In this document: in pieces, positions 1-6,547 of the stretch
How the letters are laid out: every line of letters begins with the position of its first letter
Position numbering within the stretch: the stretch's first letter is position 1
Source of the DNA: MD308 sp051888795
GTDB lineage: Bacteria; Bacillota; Clostridia; Lachnospirales; Lachnospiraceae
DNA length: 7,790 bases
Assembly (NCBI GenBank): GCA_051888795.1
Contig: JBJFCD010000248.1
Coordinates: 1-7,790, forward strand
Direction of reading: 5' to 3'
Made by a program: the position numbers and the translations under genes
Notes under the pieces: model-generated
The model's input: only the letters and a program-made list of their open reading frames with translations
What the model was told of the DNA's origin: nothing
Databases searched by the model: none

Positions 1-136
1 GTTGTGGTACAAATTCTTCCCCTGCATATTTGTCTGCCCAATCCATCAGCTTAAGAAGATTCTTTTCCGGATCCTTATACAGATAGTTAAACGCCTGCTC
101 CAGACCAAATTTTTTGATTGTTGTTGATACATCCAT
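1..136 (-). CDS. N-terminus of a probable radical SAM protein (partial, runs off left edge)
   Basis: The reading frame is open from an ATG at 136 to the window edge, giving 45 residues that begin MDVSTTIKKFG and contain KDPEKN and KLMDWADK. A strong AAGGAGG site sits 8 nt before the ATG. It lies 29 nt downstream of the DUF308 gene on the same strand with no terminator between, so the two are probably co-transcribed. The N-terminal pattern resembles the leader segment of a group of clostridial radical SAM proteins, but that is recall of a family and no CxxxCxxC motif is inside the window. That it is a real gene is well supported by the start, the ribosome binding site and the open frame; the family name is tentative. 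Confidence 0.5.
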   Translation of the reverse strand, partial: MDVSTTIKKFGLEQAFNYLYKDPEKNLLKLMDWADKYAGEEFVPQ

Positions 137-165
137 GATAATTTCCTCCTTATTTCGTACATTTA

Positions 166-744
166 TTACTCATTGGCATCATTCTCATTTTCATATGACT
201 GAACACTTTTATTCGTTATTTTGACTGTTTCTTTTACCGTCAGGTGATTCATGATTCCCTCTGCCAGAAGCCCACAGCCATTGATGATATGTGTAATCCT
301 TATTCCTTGAAACGGTTTTATAATAATAAGAACGCCGAAAATTCCTGCTATAATAGAAAATGTCAGAATCTCGTTCCATGCCCTCAATCCAAATACTTTT
401 GCGTCCTTAGCTGTCTGGATTTTCAAAACTGCATCCAACAGAATCAGAAGCCCCAGTGCTGGTGTCAGGTAGGATCGAATACGCAAGTTGCACCCAAGAG
501 TAATCATTCCTATTACTATCAGAAACACTCCACATGCAAGATCGTGCTGGAAAGCCAGATTATACAGATCTTCAGAACAATACCCTATAATTTTAACGAT
601 TCCATAAGCGATCAAAATAATCCCACTACAGATGCATACCATCATTGGAGATACAGAAGATAAAATCATATAGATGATTCCGCTTATGTAAAAAATGAAT
701 GATATTAAAATATATCCGTCTCTTGCCATACGAAGTTTTTTCAA
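166..744 (-). CDS. DUF308/HdeD-like integral membrane protein
   Basis: A hydrophobic protein of about 192 residues with roughly six membrane-spanning stretches in three pairs (near residues 11-31, 33-55, 67-85, 89-107, 127-144 and 149-167). Its charged C-terminal tail is rich in Lys, Glu and Asn. Repeated helical hairpins and this length fit the DUF308 family, which includes acid-resistance protein HdeD; the biochemical role of most members is unknown. The open frame extends to a GTG at 753, but that codon lies inside the Shine-Dalgarno sequence. A TTG at 744 lies 5 nt after GAGGTGA, so I chose it as the start (MKKLRMARDG). It is the first gene of a leftward pair and is divergent from the activase operon. 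Family assignment is from hydropathy and general resemblance; the start choice is from the ribosome binding site. Confidence 0.75.
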   Translation of the reverse strand: MKKLRMARDGYILISFIFYISGIIYMILSSVSPMMVCICSGIILIAYGIVKIIGYCSEDLYNLAFQHDLACGVFLIVIGMITLGCNLRIRSYLTPALGLLILLDAVLKIQTAKDAKVFGLRAWNEILTFSIIAGIFGVLIIIKPFQGIRITHIINGCGLLAEGIMNHLTVKETVKITNKSVQSYENENDANE

Positions 745-782
745 TGTATTCACCTCTCTTTTTGTTTGATGTCTCTATTTTA

Positions 783-842
783 TTAACCGACTCTCATCTC
801 CGCTATAGGCAAATATAGTCCATATATCCAAATTTCAGACAT
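783..842 (-). CDS. possible 19-residue leader peptide ORF upstream of the DUF308 gene
   Basis: An ATG at 842 preceded by GAGGTG with a short gap opens a 19-codon frame (MSEIWIYGLYLPIAEMRVG) ending in TAA at 783. The stop is about 40 nt before the start of the DUF308 gene. The good ribosome binding site is the only support. No runs of one regulatory amino acid and no attenuator hairpin are visible after it. It could be a leader peptide, a small membrane-associated peptide or chance. Confidence 0.22.
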   Translation of the reverse strand: MSEIWIYGLYLPIAEMRVG

Positions 843-875
843 TTCCACCTCGATTGCCTAAAAATACATTGATTT

Positions 876-888
876 TGGGCACAGCCCA
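876..888. promoter_or_regulatory. perfect dyad in the divergent intergenic region (operator candidate)
   Basis: TGGGC-ACA-GCCCA is a perfect 5-bp inverted repeat around a 3-nt centre, and it is GC-rich within an AT-rich spacer. It lies between the divergent DUF308 gene and the activase operon, upstream of the -10-like box at 924. It could be a repressor or activator site; the regulator is unknown and chance is possible. Confidence 0.25.
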
Positions 889-923
889 GCTAAATGACTA
901 TTTTCTTTTTATTTCGAGACAGC

Positions 924-929
924 TATAAT
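924..929 (+). promoter_or_regulatory. -10-like box for the activase operon
   Basis: A perfect TATAAT lies 42 nt before the ATG of the first operon gene. No convincing -35 is visible at the usual 16-18 nt distance (the matching position reads TTTTCT). If real, this would be a weak or activator-dependent promoter. It is the best candidate in the divergent region. Confidence 0.3.
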
Positions 930-971
930 TCCCATATCAAAAGGCGCATTTATAAAATGAGGTGATAGACC

Positions 972-1922
972 ATGAAAACAATAAAAGAAAACTCTGTACA
1001 GCACCCATCTGTAATTGGTTTGCCAAATGCTTTGCTGTACAGTCGCTATGGAAATCTGTGGAAATATTTTTTTACCGCTCTCGGCGCCAAAGTAATCGTT
1101 AGCGAACCAACAAATAAAGAAATTCTGCGTCTCGGCACAGAAAAAACAATAGATGAATCCTGTCTGTCCGCCAAGATATTTTCAGGTCATGTACAATCCC
1201 TTATTGGAACTTGCGATTACATTCTGATCCCCAGAATCAGTAACTGGGGCAGGCTGAGAAATATGTGTACCCGATTTGAATCGCTGTATGATCTGACCTG
1301 CAGCACCTTCCGAAACACAGGTCAAAGATTCCTCAGCTATAATATTGACGTTTCCAAAAAGATAACAGAAGAAAAGGCTTTCCTGTCCATGGGACAGGAA
1401 CTGGGGTTCCCGCAGAAAGCTGTAAAAGAGGCATATAAAAAGGCGAAAAAAGAAGACGACCTTTTATGGAAATTCAAGCTAAAATCTCAGGAGCATCTCT
1501 ATCAGTCAGACGGTTTGAAAATCTCACTTGCCGGACACAGCTATCTTCTGGAAGATGCCTTTTTCGGCAGACCAATCTTAGACTATCTGACAGAACTTGA
1601 TGTCGTTCCGATTCGTGCAGACATCACAGACCGAAACGAAGCGTTGAAACAATCCTTGAAAATATCACCTACTTTGAAATGGGAATTAAACCGGGAGATT
1701 GTCGGCAGCATTCAAATGCACAGAAACAAAGTTGATGGAATCATACTGGTCAGCGCTTTTCCCTGCGGACCAGATTCTATGGTAAATGAAATTATTTCCC
1801 GCAATTTTCAGGAACTGCCTATACTTACACTCATACTGGATGCTCAAAATGGGACAGCAGGTATTGAAACCCGGTTAGAAAGTTTTGTTGATATACTAAA
1901 GTTTAAGAAAGGAATACTATAA
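972..1922 (+). CDS. DUF2229-family acyl-CoA dehydratase activase-related protein
   Basis: A 316-residue protein with the look of the DUF2229 domain found in large 2-hydroxyacyl-CoA dehydratase activase proteins. The N-terminal motif IGLPNALLYSRYG (15-27) is followed by PTNKE (46-50) and DESCLSAKIFSGHV (61-74). Near the C-terminus come PCGPDS (264-269) and TRLESF (300-305). Cysteines at 64, 81, 99, 110 and 265 could bind an iron-sulfur cluster; C64 and C265 sit in the most family-like motifs. There is no signal peptide or membrane segment, so it is cytoplasmic. The ATG has a GAGGTGAT site 5 nt upstream. The stop overlaps the next gene's ATG by one base (TAATG), which implies translational coupling. 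The family is recognised; the reaction and partner enzyme are not known. Confidence 0.85.
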   Translation: MKTIKENSVQHPSVIGLPNALLYSRYGNLWKYFFTALGAKVIVSEPTNKEILRLGTEKTIDESCLSAKIFSGHVQSLIGTCDYILIPRISNWGRLRNMCTRFESLYDLTCSTFRNTGQRFLSYNIDVSKKITEEKAFLSMGQELGFPQKAVKEAYKKAKKEDDLLWKFKLKSQEHLYQSDGLKISLAGHSYLLEDAFFGRPILDYLTELDVVPIRADITDRNEALKQSLKISPTLKWELNREIVGSIQMHRNKVDGIILVSAFPCGPDSMVNEIISRNFQELPILTLILDAQNGTAGIETRLESFVDILKFKKGIL

Positions 1923-2992
1923 TGAATCAGAACAAGAAAAAAGTAGCCTTTCCCATATTCAGCCACTATAATCTCTGCATCAAATATTTTGTAGAAAAAG
2001 CACTGGACGCAGAATATATCATGCAGCCTCCAATGACAAACAGAACTCTGGACATCGGTTCCCACTACAGTCCAGATTCTGTCTGCACTCCTTTTAAAAG
2101 TACTCTGGGAAGCATGATTGATGCTCTTGAAGCAGGTGCTGATACACTAATTATGACACTCGGACTCTGTCGGCTTGGATATTATGGAGAACTTCAGGAA
2201 AAAATTCTACGTGATTTGGGATATACATTTGATTATATCAATCTATCAGAATACTCTACCGGGAATCCAAAAGATTATCTAAAAGCGCTTAGGAGGATAG
2301 GTCCCAAATCCTCTGCGACCAAAATGGCACGAGTTGCAGCCGAAACATTAAAAATGATGTCCTATCTGGACGAAATCGAATCTGAATACTATAAAAACTG
2401 TGGGTTTGAAATCCATCATGGAAACTATAAATCTGCATGGAAGAAATTCCTGATATCTATGGAAACCGCAGACACTCTGCATGATATTGAAGACGCCTAT
2501 AAAACAGCCCGAAAAGAATTCTCTGCCATTCCTCTAAACAAACCAGACACTCCACTTCGTGTGGGAGTCATTGGAGAATATTTTACGGCTGTAGATGCAT
2601 TTTCTAATCTGAATTTAGAGCAAAAACTTGCAGATATGGGAATAGAGGTACATCGGTGGATGAGTGTAACTAACCGTAATCTTCGCTATCATGGAAAAAA
2701 TTTACGCATAGAGATTAGTGACTACTGTACCTATGAAATGGGTCCTACCTCCACGGCAAATATCTGGTGCGCAAAACACTATGCTTCTCTTGGGTTTGAT
2801 GGGATTATTCACGCAAAATCCGCAGGATGTACACCTGAAATAGATATTATGCCCGTGCTGCAGAATATCAGTTTCGATTATAAGATCCCCATATTATATC
2901 TGACCTATGATTCTCAAACCAGTGATACAGGACTGGACACCCGGTTAGAAGCATTTTACGACATGATTCATATGAGAAAGAAGGCTGTTTAA
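1922..2992 (+). CDS. HgdB/CoA-activase-related protein (2-hydroxyacyl-CoA dehydratase superfamily)
   Basis: A 356-residue protein resembling the C-terminal module of large CoA-substrate-specific enzyme activases, related to 2-hydroxyglutaryl-CoA dehydratase subunits. Visible motifs are VCTPFK (54-59), LGLCRLGYYGELQ (80-92), AGCTPEIDIMP (301-311) and YDSQTSDTGLDTRLEAF (329-345). Cysteines at 55, 83 and 303 are in family-like positions for iron-sulfur ligation; others are at 19, 160, 269 and 283. The protein is soluble. Its C-terminal module matches that of the preceding protein, which suggests the two are distant paralogues and may pair. AAAGGA lies 8 nt before the ATG. It is the middle gene of the operon. 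It might be a dehydratase-like or double-cubane-type electron-transfer component rather than a true dehydratase; this cannot be settled from sequence alone. Confidence 0.82.
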   Translation: MNQNKKKVAFPIFSHYNLCIKYFVEKALDAEYIMQPPMTNRTLDIGSHYSPDSVCTPFKSTLGSMIDALEAGADTLIMTLGLCRLGYYGELQEKILRDLGYTFDYINLSEYSTGNPKDYLKALRRIGPKSSATKMARVAAETLKMMSYLDEIESEYYKNCGFEIHHGNYKSAWKKFLISMETADTLHDIEDAYKTARKEFSAIPLNKPDTPLRVGVIGEYFTAVDAFSNLNLEQKLADMGIEVHRWMSVTNRNLRYHGKNLRIEISDYCTYEMGPTSTANIWCAKHYASLGFDGIIHAKSAGCTPEIDIMPVLQNISFDYKIPILYLTYDSQTSDTGLDTRLEAFYDMIHMRKKAV

Positions 2993-2994
2993 TT

Positions 2995-3954
2995 ATGAAA
3001 GAAGCATATCTTGGTATTGATATAGGATCTATTTCTACAAAAGGAGTCATTATTGATAAAGAATATCAGATTCTATCCAGCGCATACATCTGGACAGAAG
3101 GCAACCCAATTGGTGCTACAAAAAAACTCCTTCATCTTCTGGAAGAGCAATTCGACAAAGATAATTATCAGATTATAGCGACAGGAACTACCGGTAGTGC
3201 CAGAAAACTGGTAGGAGACATGGTGAATGCCACAATCATTAAAAATGAAATCACAGCTCATGCTGTCGGCACTACTACCCTTCACCCGGATGTCCGCACG
3301 ATTCTCGAAATCGGAGGGCAAGATTCTAAAATTATTCTGGTGGAAAATGGAGTAGCCGTAGATTATGCCATGAATACACTCTGTGCCGCTGGCACAGGTG
3401 CATTTCTTTCCAGCCAGTCAAAGCGTCTCGGAGTAGATGTGGAAAAATTCGGTAAAATCGCACTTTCCTCTAAACATCCAGCGCAGATTGCCGCCAGGTG
3501 CACCGTATTCGCAGAATCAGACCTGGTACATAAAATTCAGATGGGACACACAAAAGAAGATATTATTGCAGGATTATGCAAGGCTGTTGCAGATAATTAT
3601 CTGAACAATGTAGGAAAAGGAAAGAAGATCGTATCCCCTGTGGTTTTCCAAGGCGGCGTCAGCAAAAATGAAGGAGTTGTAGAAGCCTTTAAAAAGGCTC
3701 TTGGATGCGATATCCTTGTTGATGAGAATGGGCATTTAATGGGAGCTTTCGGTATTGCTATTCTTGCTGGAAAAAGTAACGAACGCAGGAAATTCGACTT
3801 CTCTGTAGGGGAGATGATATTCAGGACCCAGGAAATCAACTGTGGGAAATGTCCGAACAACTGTGAAATTATCTGTGTATATAGAGACAATATACTTATC
3901 GACTCCTGGGGAAACCGTTGTGACAAAGGCTCTTTGAAATGTAAAAACAACTAA
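2995..3954 (+). CDS. BcrA/BadF/HgdC-type ATPase, activator of a CoA-ester dehydratase/reductase
   Basis: A 319-residue ATPase of the acetate/sugar kinase-Hsp70-actin fold. The phosphate-1 motif is GIDIGSISTKG (7-17), followed by IGGQDSK (106-112), NTLCAAGTGAF (127-137), ARCTVFAESD (167-176) and GGVSKN (220-225). C130 and C169 match the two cysteines that let the HgdC homodimer hold one [4Fe-4S] cluster between subunits. Known members couple ATP hydrolysis to a low-potential electron transfer into a partner iron-sulfur enzyme. The usual archerase is about 260 residues; here a tail from about 275 adds cysteines at 283, 286, 290, 294, 309 and 316, probably a second metal or cluster site. It starts 2 nt after the previous stop, with AAGG upstream. 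It is the last gene of the operon. The fold and cofactor are well supported; the target enzyme is not encoded nearby. Confidence 0.92.
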   Translation: MKEAYLGIDIGSISTKGVIIDKEYQILSSAYIWTEGNPIGATKKLLHLLEEQFDKDNYQIIATGTTGSARKLVGDMVNATIIKNEITAHAVGTTTLHPDVRTILEIGGQDSKIILVENGVAVDYAMNTLCAAGTGAFLSSQSKRLGVDVEKFGKIALSSKHPAQIAARCTVFAESDLVHKIQMGHTKEDIIAGLCKAVADNYLNNVGKGKKIVSPVVFQGGVSKNEGVVEAFKKALGCDILVDENGHLMGAFGIAILAGKSNERRKFDFSVGEMIFRTQEINCGKCPNNCEIICVYRDNILIDSWGNRCDKGSLKCKNN

Positions 3955-4044
3955 TTGACTATACTAACCTGATAAAAACAAGGGGCTGTTGCAATTTTTG
4001 AGACTATGAAAAGTCTGTAAACAAGATTCTTCTATGATAATGAT

Positions 4045-4084
4045 GGGCGAAAGGCTTGAGATATCAGCTTTTCGCCCTTTGTTT
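4045..4084 (+). terminator. intrinsic terminator after the activase operon
   Basis: A 12-bp stem (GGGCGAAAGGCT with AGCTTTTCGCCC, one G-U pair) closes a 9-nt loop and is followed by TTTGTTT. It lies 90 nt after the ATPase stop and is the most likely end of that transcript. Confidence 0.7.
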
Positions 4085-4117
4085 ATATATAACAGCTACT
4101 AAAACGCATGTCAGGAG

Positions 4118-4141
4118 CAGGCGGTTTTGCCGCCTGTTTTT
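4118..4141 (+). terminator. second plus-strand terminator hairpin
   Basis: CAGGCGG and CCGCCTG form a perfect 7-bp stem around TTTTG, followed by five T. The T tract lies on the plus strand and overlaps the stop codon of the convergent aldo/keto reductase gene. On the minus strand the stem is not followed by T, so it would block transcripts coming from the left rather than end the reductase transcript efficiently. Confidence 0.6.
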
Positions 4142-5060
4142 ACAATGGATTATTGCCTGCTGCCAGATAAATTTTATACCATTCTTCCCGTGTAAGGCAG
4201 ATATCCGCCGCGCGGCAGATATCCCGAAGCCGGGATGTCTGCATTGTTCCGGACAGTACCTGCATTCCAGCCGGATGCCGTAATATCCATGCCACAGCGA
4301 TTGTTGTAGATGACACACCATAGTTTTCGGCAATCTTAGCAATCTCATCATTCAATTTCTGATACTTTTCACTATTCAGAAATACTCCTTCAAACATGCC
4401 ATACTGGAATGGCGACCAGGCCTGAAGCGTAATATCGTGTACGCGGCAGTAATCCAGAACCCCTCCATCTCTGTCTACAGCTCCATCTGTCAGCATATTT
4501 GCCTCCATTCCGCTGCGGATCATTAAAGTGTGTGCAGCTCCAAACTGCATCTGATTCGCAGTTATCGGCTGTTTCACACATTTCTTCAGTAATTCTATCT
4601 GCATGGGAGTATGGTTTGACACGCCGAAATAGCGTACTTTCCCCGAGCTCTCCAGCAGTTCAAATGCCTCCGCTACTTCCTCAGGCTCACAAAGCGCATC
4701 TGGTCTGTGAAGTAACAACGCATCCAGATAGTCTGTATCCAGCCTTTTTAATGAGTCCTCTACCGATTTAATAATGTGTTCTTTGGAAAAATCATACATG
4801 ACTCCCGGAACGATCCCGCACTTCGACTGAATAAATACATCTTCCCTCTTTACCCCACTCATTTTCAATGCTTTGGCAAATACCTTTTCACACTCACCGC
4901 CGCCATAAATATCTGCATGATCGAAAAAATTTACTCCTTCTTCCAAAGCCGTATCGATTAGCTCTGCCACCTGCTCCACCGGAACACTGTTCATTCTCAT
5001 ACATCCGACTGCAATAGCCGGTACCATCTGACCGGTGGCACCCCATTTCACTTTCTTCAT
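4140..5060 (-). CDS. aldo/keto reductase, YdhF-like
   Basis: An NADPH-type aldo/keto reductase barrel of 306 residues (312 if the upstream ATG at 5078 is used). Counting from the longer form, the catalytic tetrad is visible as D53 and Y58 in FFDHADIYGGGE, K86 in QSKCG and H124 in LLLHRPD. Further family motifs are GKVRYFGVSNHTP and QAWSPFQYG, and the C-terminal LSGTMQTSR lies in the cofactor phosphate region. It most resembles the E. coli YdhF branch; the substrate is unknown. The ATG at 5078 has no Shine-Dalgarno sequence, whereas the ATG at 5060 has GGAGG 11 nt upstream, lying within codons 1-3 of the longer form, so 5060 is preferred. It is on the same strand as the flavodoxin and CMD-cupin genes, but a 175-nt gap with a hairpin separates it from them. 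It probably has its own promoter or receives read-through. Confidence 0.92.
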   Translation of the reverse strand: MKKVKWGATGQMVPAIAVGCMRMNSVPVEQVAELIDTALEEGVNFFDHADIYGGGECEKVFAKALKMSGVKREDVFIQSKCGIVPGVMYDFSKEHIIKSVEDSLKRLDTDYLDALLLHRPDALCEPEEVAEAFELLESSGKVRYFGVSNHTPMQIELLKKCVKQPITANQMQFGAAHTLMIRSGMEANMLTDGAVDRDGGVLDYCRVHDITLQAWSPFQYGMFEGVFLNSEKYQKLNDEIAKIAENYGVSSTTIAVAWILRHPAGMQVLSGTMQTSRLRDICRAADICLTREEWYKIYLAAGNNPL

Positions 5061-5111
5061 CTTCTCATTTTCCTCCATTTAAAATAAATCGTATCTTGCA
5101 TACAGGCATTT

Positions 5112-5137
5112 CAGGGAGGGATCGAAGTCCCTCCCTG
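5112..5137. other. perfect 10-bp inverted repeat between the cupin remnant and the aldo/keto reductase
   Basis: CAGGGAGGGA and TCCCTCCCTG pair perfectly around a 6-nt centre (TCGAAG). Neither strand has a clean T tract after the stem, so it is a poor intrinsic terminator. It lies in the leader of the aldo/keto reductase transcript if that is read from further right, and could act as an RNA stability or processing element. Confidence 0.45.
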
Positions 5138-5139
5138 TC

Positions 5140-5168
5140 ATTATAATATTTCCTTTATCAGTTTGCAT
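5140..5168 (-). promoter_or_regulatory. possible promoter for the aldo/keto reductase
   Basis: The minus strand reads TATAAT at 5145-5140 with ATGCAA 17 nt upstream (5168-5163). The -10 is perfect and the -35 matches only half of the consensus. Transcription would start inside the neighbouring hairpin, which argues somewhat against it. Confidence 0.25.
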
Positions 5169-5235
5169 AGATATATTAAATCAATATAGTCTAACTGAGT
5201 TTAACAAACTATTCGCAAAGGAAATCATCATCTGT

Positions 5236-5442
5236 TCATTTTAATTTACCATATACATCATCATTCACCGGTTCTAACCATTCATTCGTTCCTTCCACTC
5301 CGGGTACTTCGATTGCAAGATGACTAAACCAACTGTCTGGTGCTGCACCATGCCAGTGCTTAACGTCAGCAGGAATATTAATAGCATCTCCCGGCTTCAT
5401 TTAAATAGCCTCTTTTCCTGCTGTCTGTACTATTTTTGACAT
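5236..5442 (-). pseudogene. remnant of a carboxymuconolactone decarboxylase-cupin protein
   Basis: From an ATG at 5442 with AAGGAGG 9 nt upstream, the frame reads MSKIVQTAGKEAI and then TAA (5401-5403). The same frame continues at once with MKPGDAINIPADV, KHWHGAAPDSWFSH and EWLEPVNDDVYGKLK, ending in TGA at 5236. The first part looks like the start of a carboxymuconolactone decarboxylase-like protein and the second like the last third of a cupin (the HWHG and WFSHLAIEVPG motifs). In related bacteria the two domains occur as one protein of about 250 residues. Here only about 68 codons remain, so most of the CMD domain and the cupin metal-binding first motif are gone. It lies 19 nt after the flavodoxin. 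The ATG at 5400 could still yield a 54-residue fragment, but no ribosome binding site supports it. Confidence 0.8.
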
Positions 5443-5461
5443 CTTCGTCATCCTCCTTTTC

Positions 5462-5935
5462 TTATTTTAGACTTTCAATCCACTCTTTTACATCATCCTC
5501 TGTAGCATCGCTATATCTTTTTCCTGTAACAATGTTCAATTCAGGATAAGCCGACTGAAGGTCTGATATACTTTTTTCGATTCCACTTCCTCCAGATGTG
5601 GCAAATATTGCAATTTTCTTGCCGGAAAAATCATAAGATTCCAAAAAGGTTTTAATGATGGTTGGAGCCGTATACCACCATATTGGAAATCCTATGATGA
5701 CTGTCTCGTATTGTGACATATTGTCCACCTTGAATGCTATTTCTGGTCTTGACATTGTGTCATTCATCTCAACAGAACTTCTGGATTTCTTATCCATCCA
5801 ATTAAGGTCAGCATCTGTATAACGTACAGTTGGTTTTATTTCAAATAAATCGGCATTTGCTATTTTCGCTATTCTTTCCGCTACTTTTTTTGTCACTCCG
5901 CTTGCACTAAAATATGCTACTAATTTCTTTTTCAT
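5462..5935 (-). CDS. flavodoxin-like FMN protein
   Basis: A 157-residue single-domain flavodoxin. The FMN phosphate loop is YFSASGVTKKVAERIA (8-23). GFPIWWYTAP (82-91) and FATSGGSGIE (111-120) form the isoalloxazine-contacting loops. It has no signal peptide or lipobox, so it is cytoplasmic. This group contains small flavodoxins of about 155-160 residues found beside MerR regulators, alpha/beta hydrolases and aldo/keto reductases; a role in quinone or electrophile reduction is plausible but inferred. An AAAGGA site precedes the ATG. It starts 17 nt after the stop of the hydrolase remnant and ends 19 nt before the CMD-cupin remnant, so it is the only intact gene of this three-gene transcript. 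Transcription most likely comes from the MerR-type promoter near 6580. Confidence 0.9.
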   Translation of the reverse strand: MKKKLVAYFSASGVTKKVAERIAKIANADLFEIKPTVRYTDADLNWMDKKSRSSVEMNDTMSRPEIAFKVDNMSQYETVIIGFPIWWYTAPTIIKTFLESYDFSGKKIAIFATSGGSGIEKSISDLQSAYPELNIVTGKRYSDATEDDVKEWIESLK

Positions 5936-5952
5936 ATCTCATTTCCTTTCCG

Positions 5953-6547
5953 TTACATATTTTGCTTGAAAAAGTCGTCCATTTTATCAAAAGGAATTAC
6001 CTTCAAATTATCATAAAGATCGGTATGGACCGCTTCAGGAATTACCAACAGCTTCTTATTTCGTTACTGTATTTTAAGATAGGCTGATTCATGAAAGACT
6101 GGCAACCGATGCTGTTCCATCCATCATTGGAATTAAGACTTCTTGCATGATAACATCTTCCTTTATAATACTCACTGTAATCCTTTACGTAAAAAGGCAC
6201 ATCCTCAGGAACCGGCAGTGGTAAGCATCCATATAATCCTGTACAGAAAGGAAGTCCACTGCAGCCATAAAATCTTCCGTATTGATATCCGGCGATGCCA
6301 TATATCTTGGCATTCCGCCGCTTTCCCCTGTAAAAGATGGATCAAAGGCAATTGTAAGATATCTCTGCTCGGCCATTGTCTGCGCATAGAGACTGGAACA
6401 CTGCTCCTTTACAGCTCCAAATGGTCCACAAACCGCAATTGCAGGTAATTTAGCATCTGCATTCTTTGGTATATACATATCCGCTACGAGAGTAATAACA
6501 TACTTATTAATAAATAACACCTCCAGTTTTCTATTGTTTTCTTGCAA
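5953..6547 (-). pseudogene. degraded alpha/beta hydrolase in three frames
   Basis: Three pieces of one hydrolase lie in order in three different frames. Piece A (6547 to about 6227) holds KLPAIAVCGPFGAVKEQ, FDPSFTGESGG and FMAAVDFLSVQDYMD, the N-terminal strand and oxyanion region. Piece B (about 6221 to 6051) reads LPVPEDVPFYVKDY, HARSLNSNDGWNS and MNQPILKYSNEIRS. Piece C (6060 to 5953) reads KKLLVIPEAVHTDLYDNL and ends FDKMDDFFKQNM. The region that should hold the nucleophile elbow between A and B is missing, as is about thirty residues between B and C. Together about 200 codons remain of a family length near 330. The start is also doubtful: the frame opens with a TTG at 6547 that has no Shine-Dalgarno sequence. 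It would be the first gene after the MerR-regulated promoter. No active enzyme can be made from it. Confidence 0.85.

Noticed and set aside
244..663. Plus-strand 139-codon open frame
   Set aside because: It lies wholly antisense to the DUF308 gene. The protein is Cys/Asn/Gln-rich with no family resemblance and no ribosome binding site, so it is a shadow of the membrane-protein codons.
4056..4351. Open frames on both strands across the reductase 3' end and the terminators
   Set aside because: They overlap two terminator hairpins and the well-supported aldo/keto reductase, and their sequences resemble nothing.
5061..5078. Upstream ATG at 5078 as the aldo/keto reductase start
   Set aside because: No Shine-Dalgarno precedes it, and its own first codons form the GGAGG site for the ATG at 5060. 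It remains possible, since only six residues differ.
6143..6448. Plus-strand 101-codon open frame
   Set aside because: It is antisense to the hydrolase remnant, whose family motifs on the minus strand are clear, and it has no ribosome binding site.
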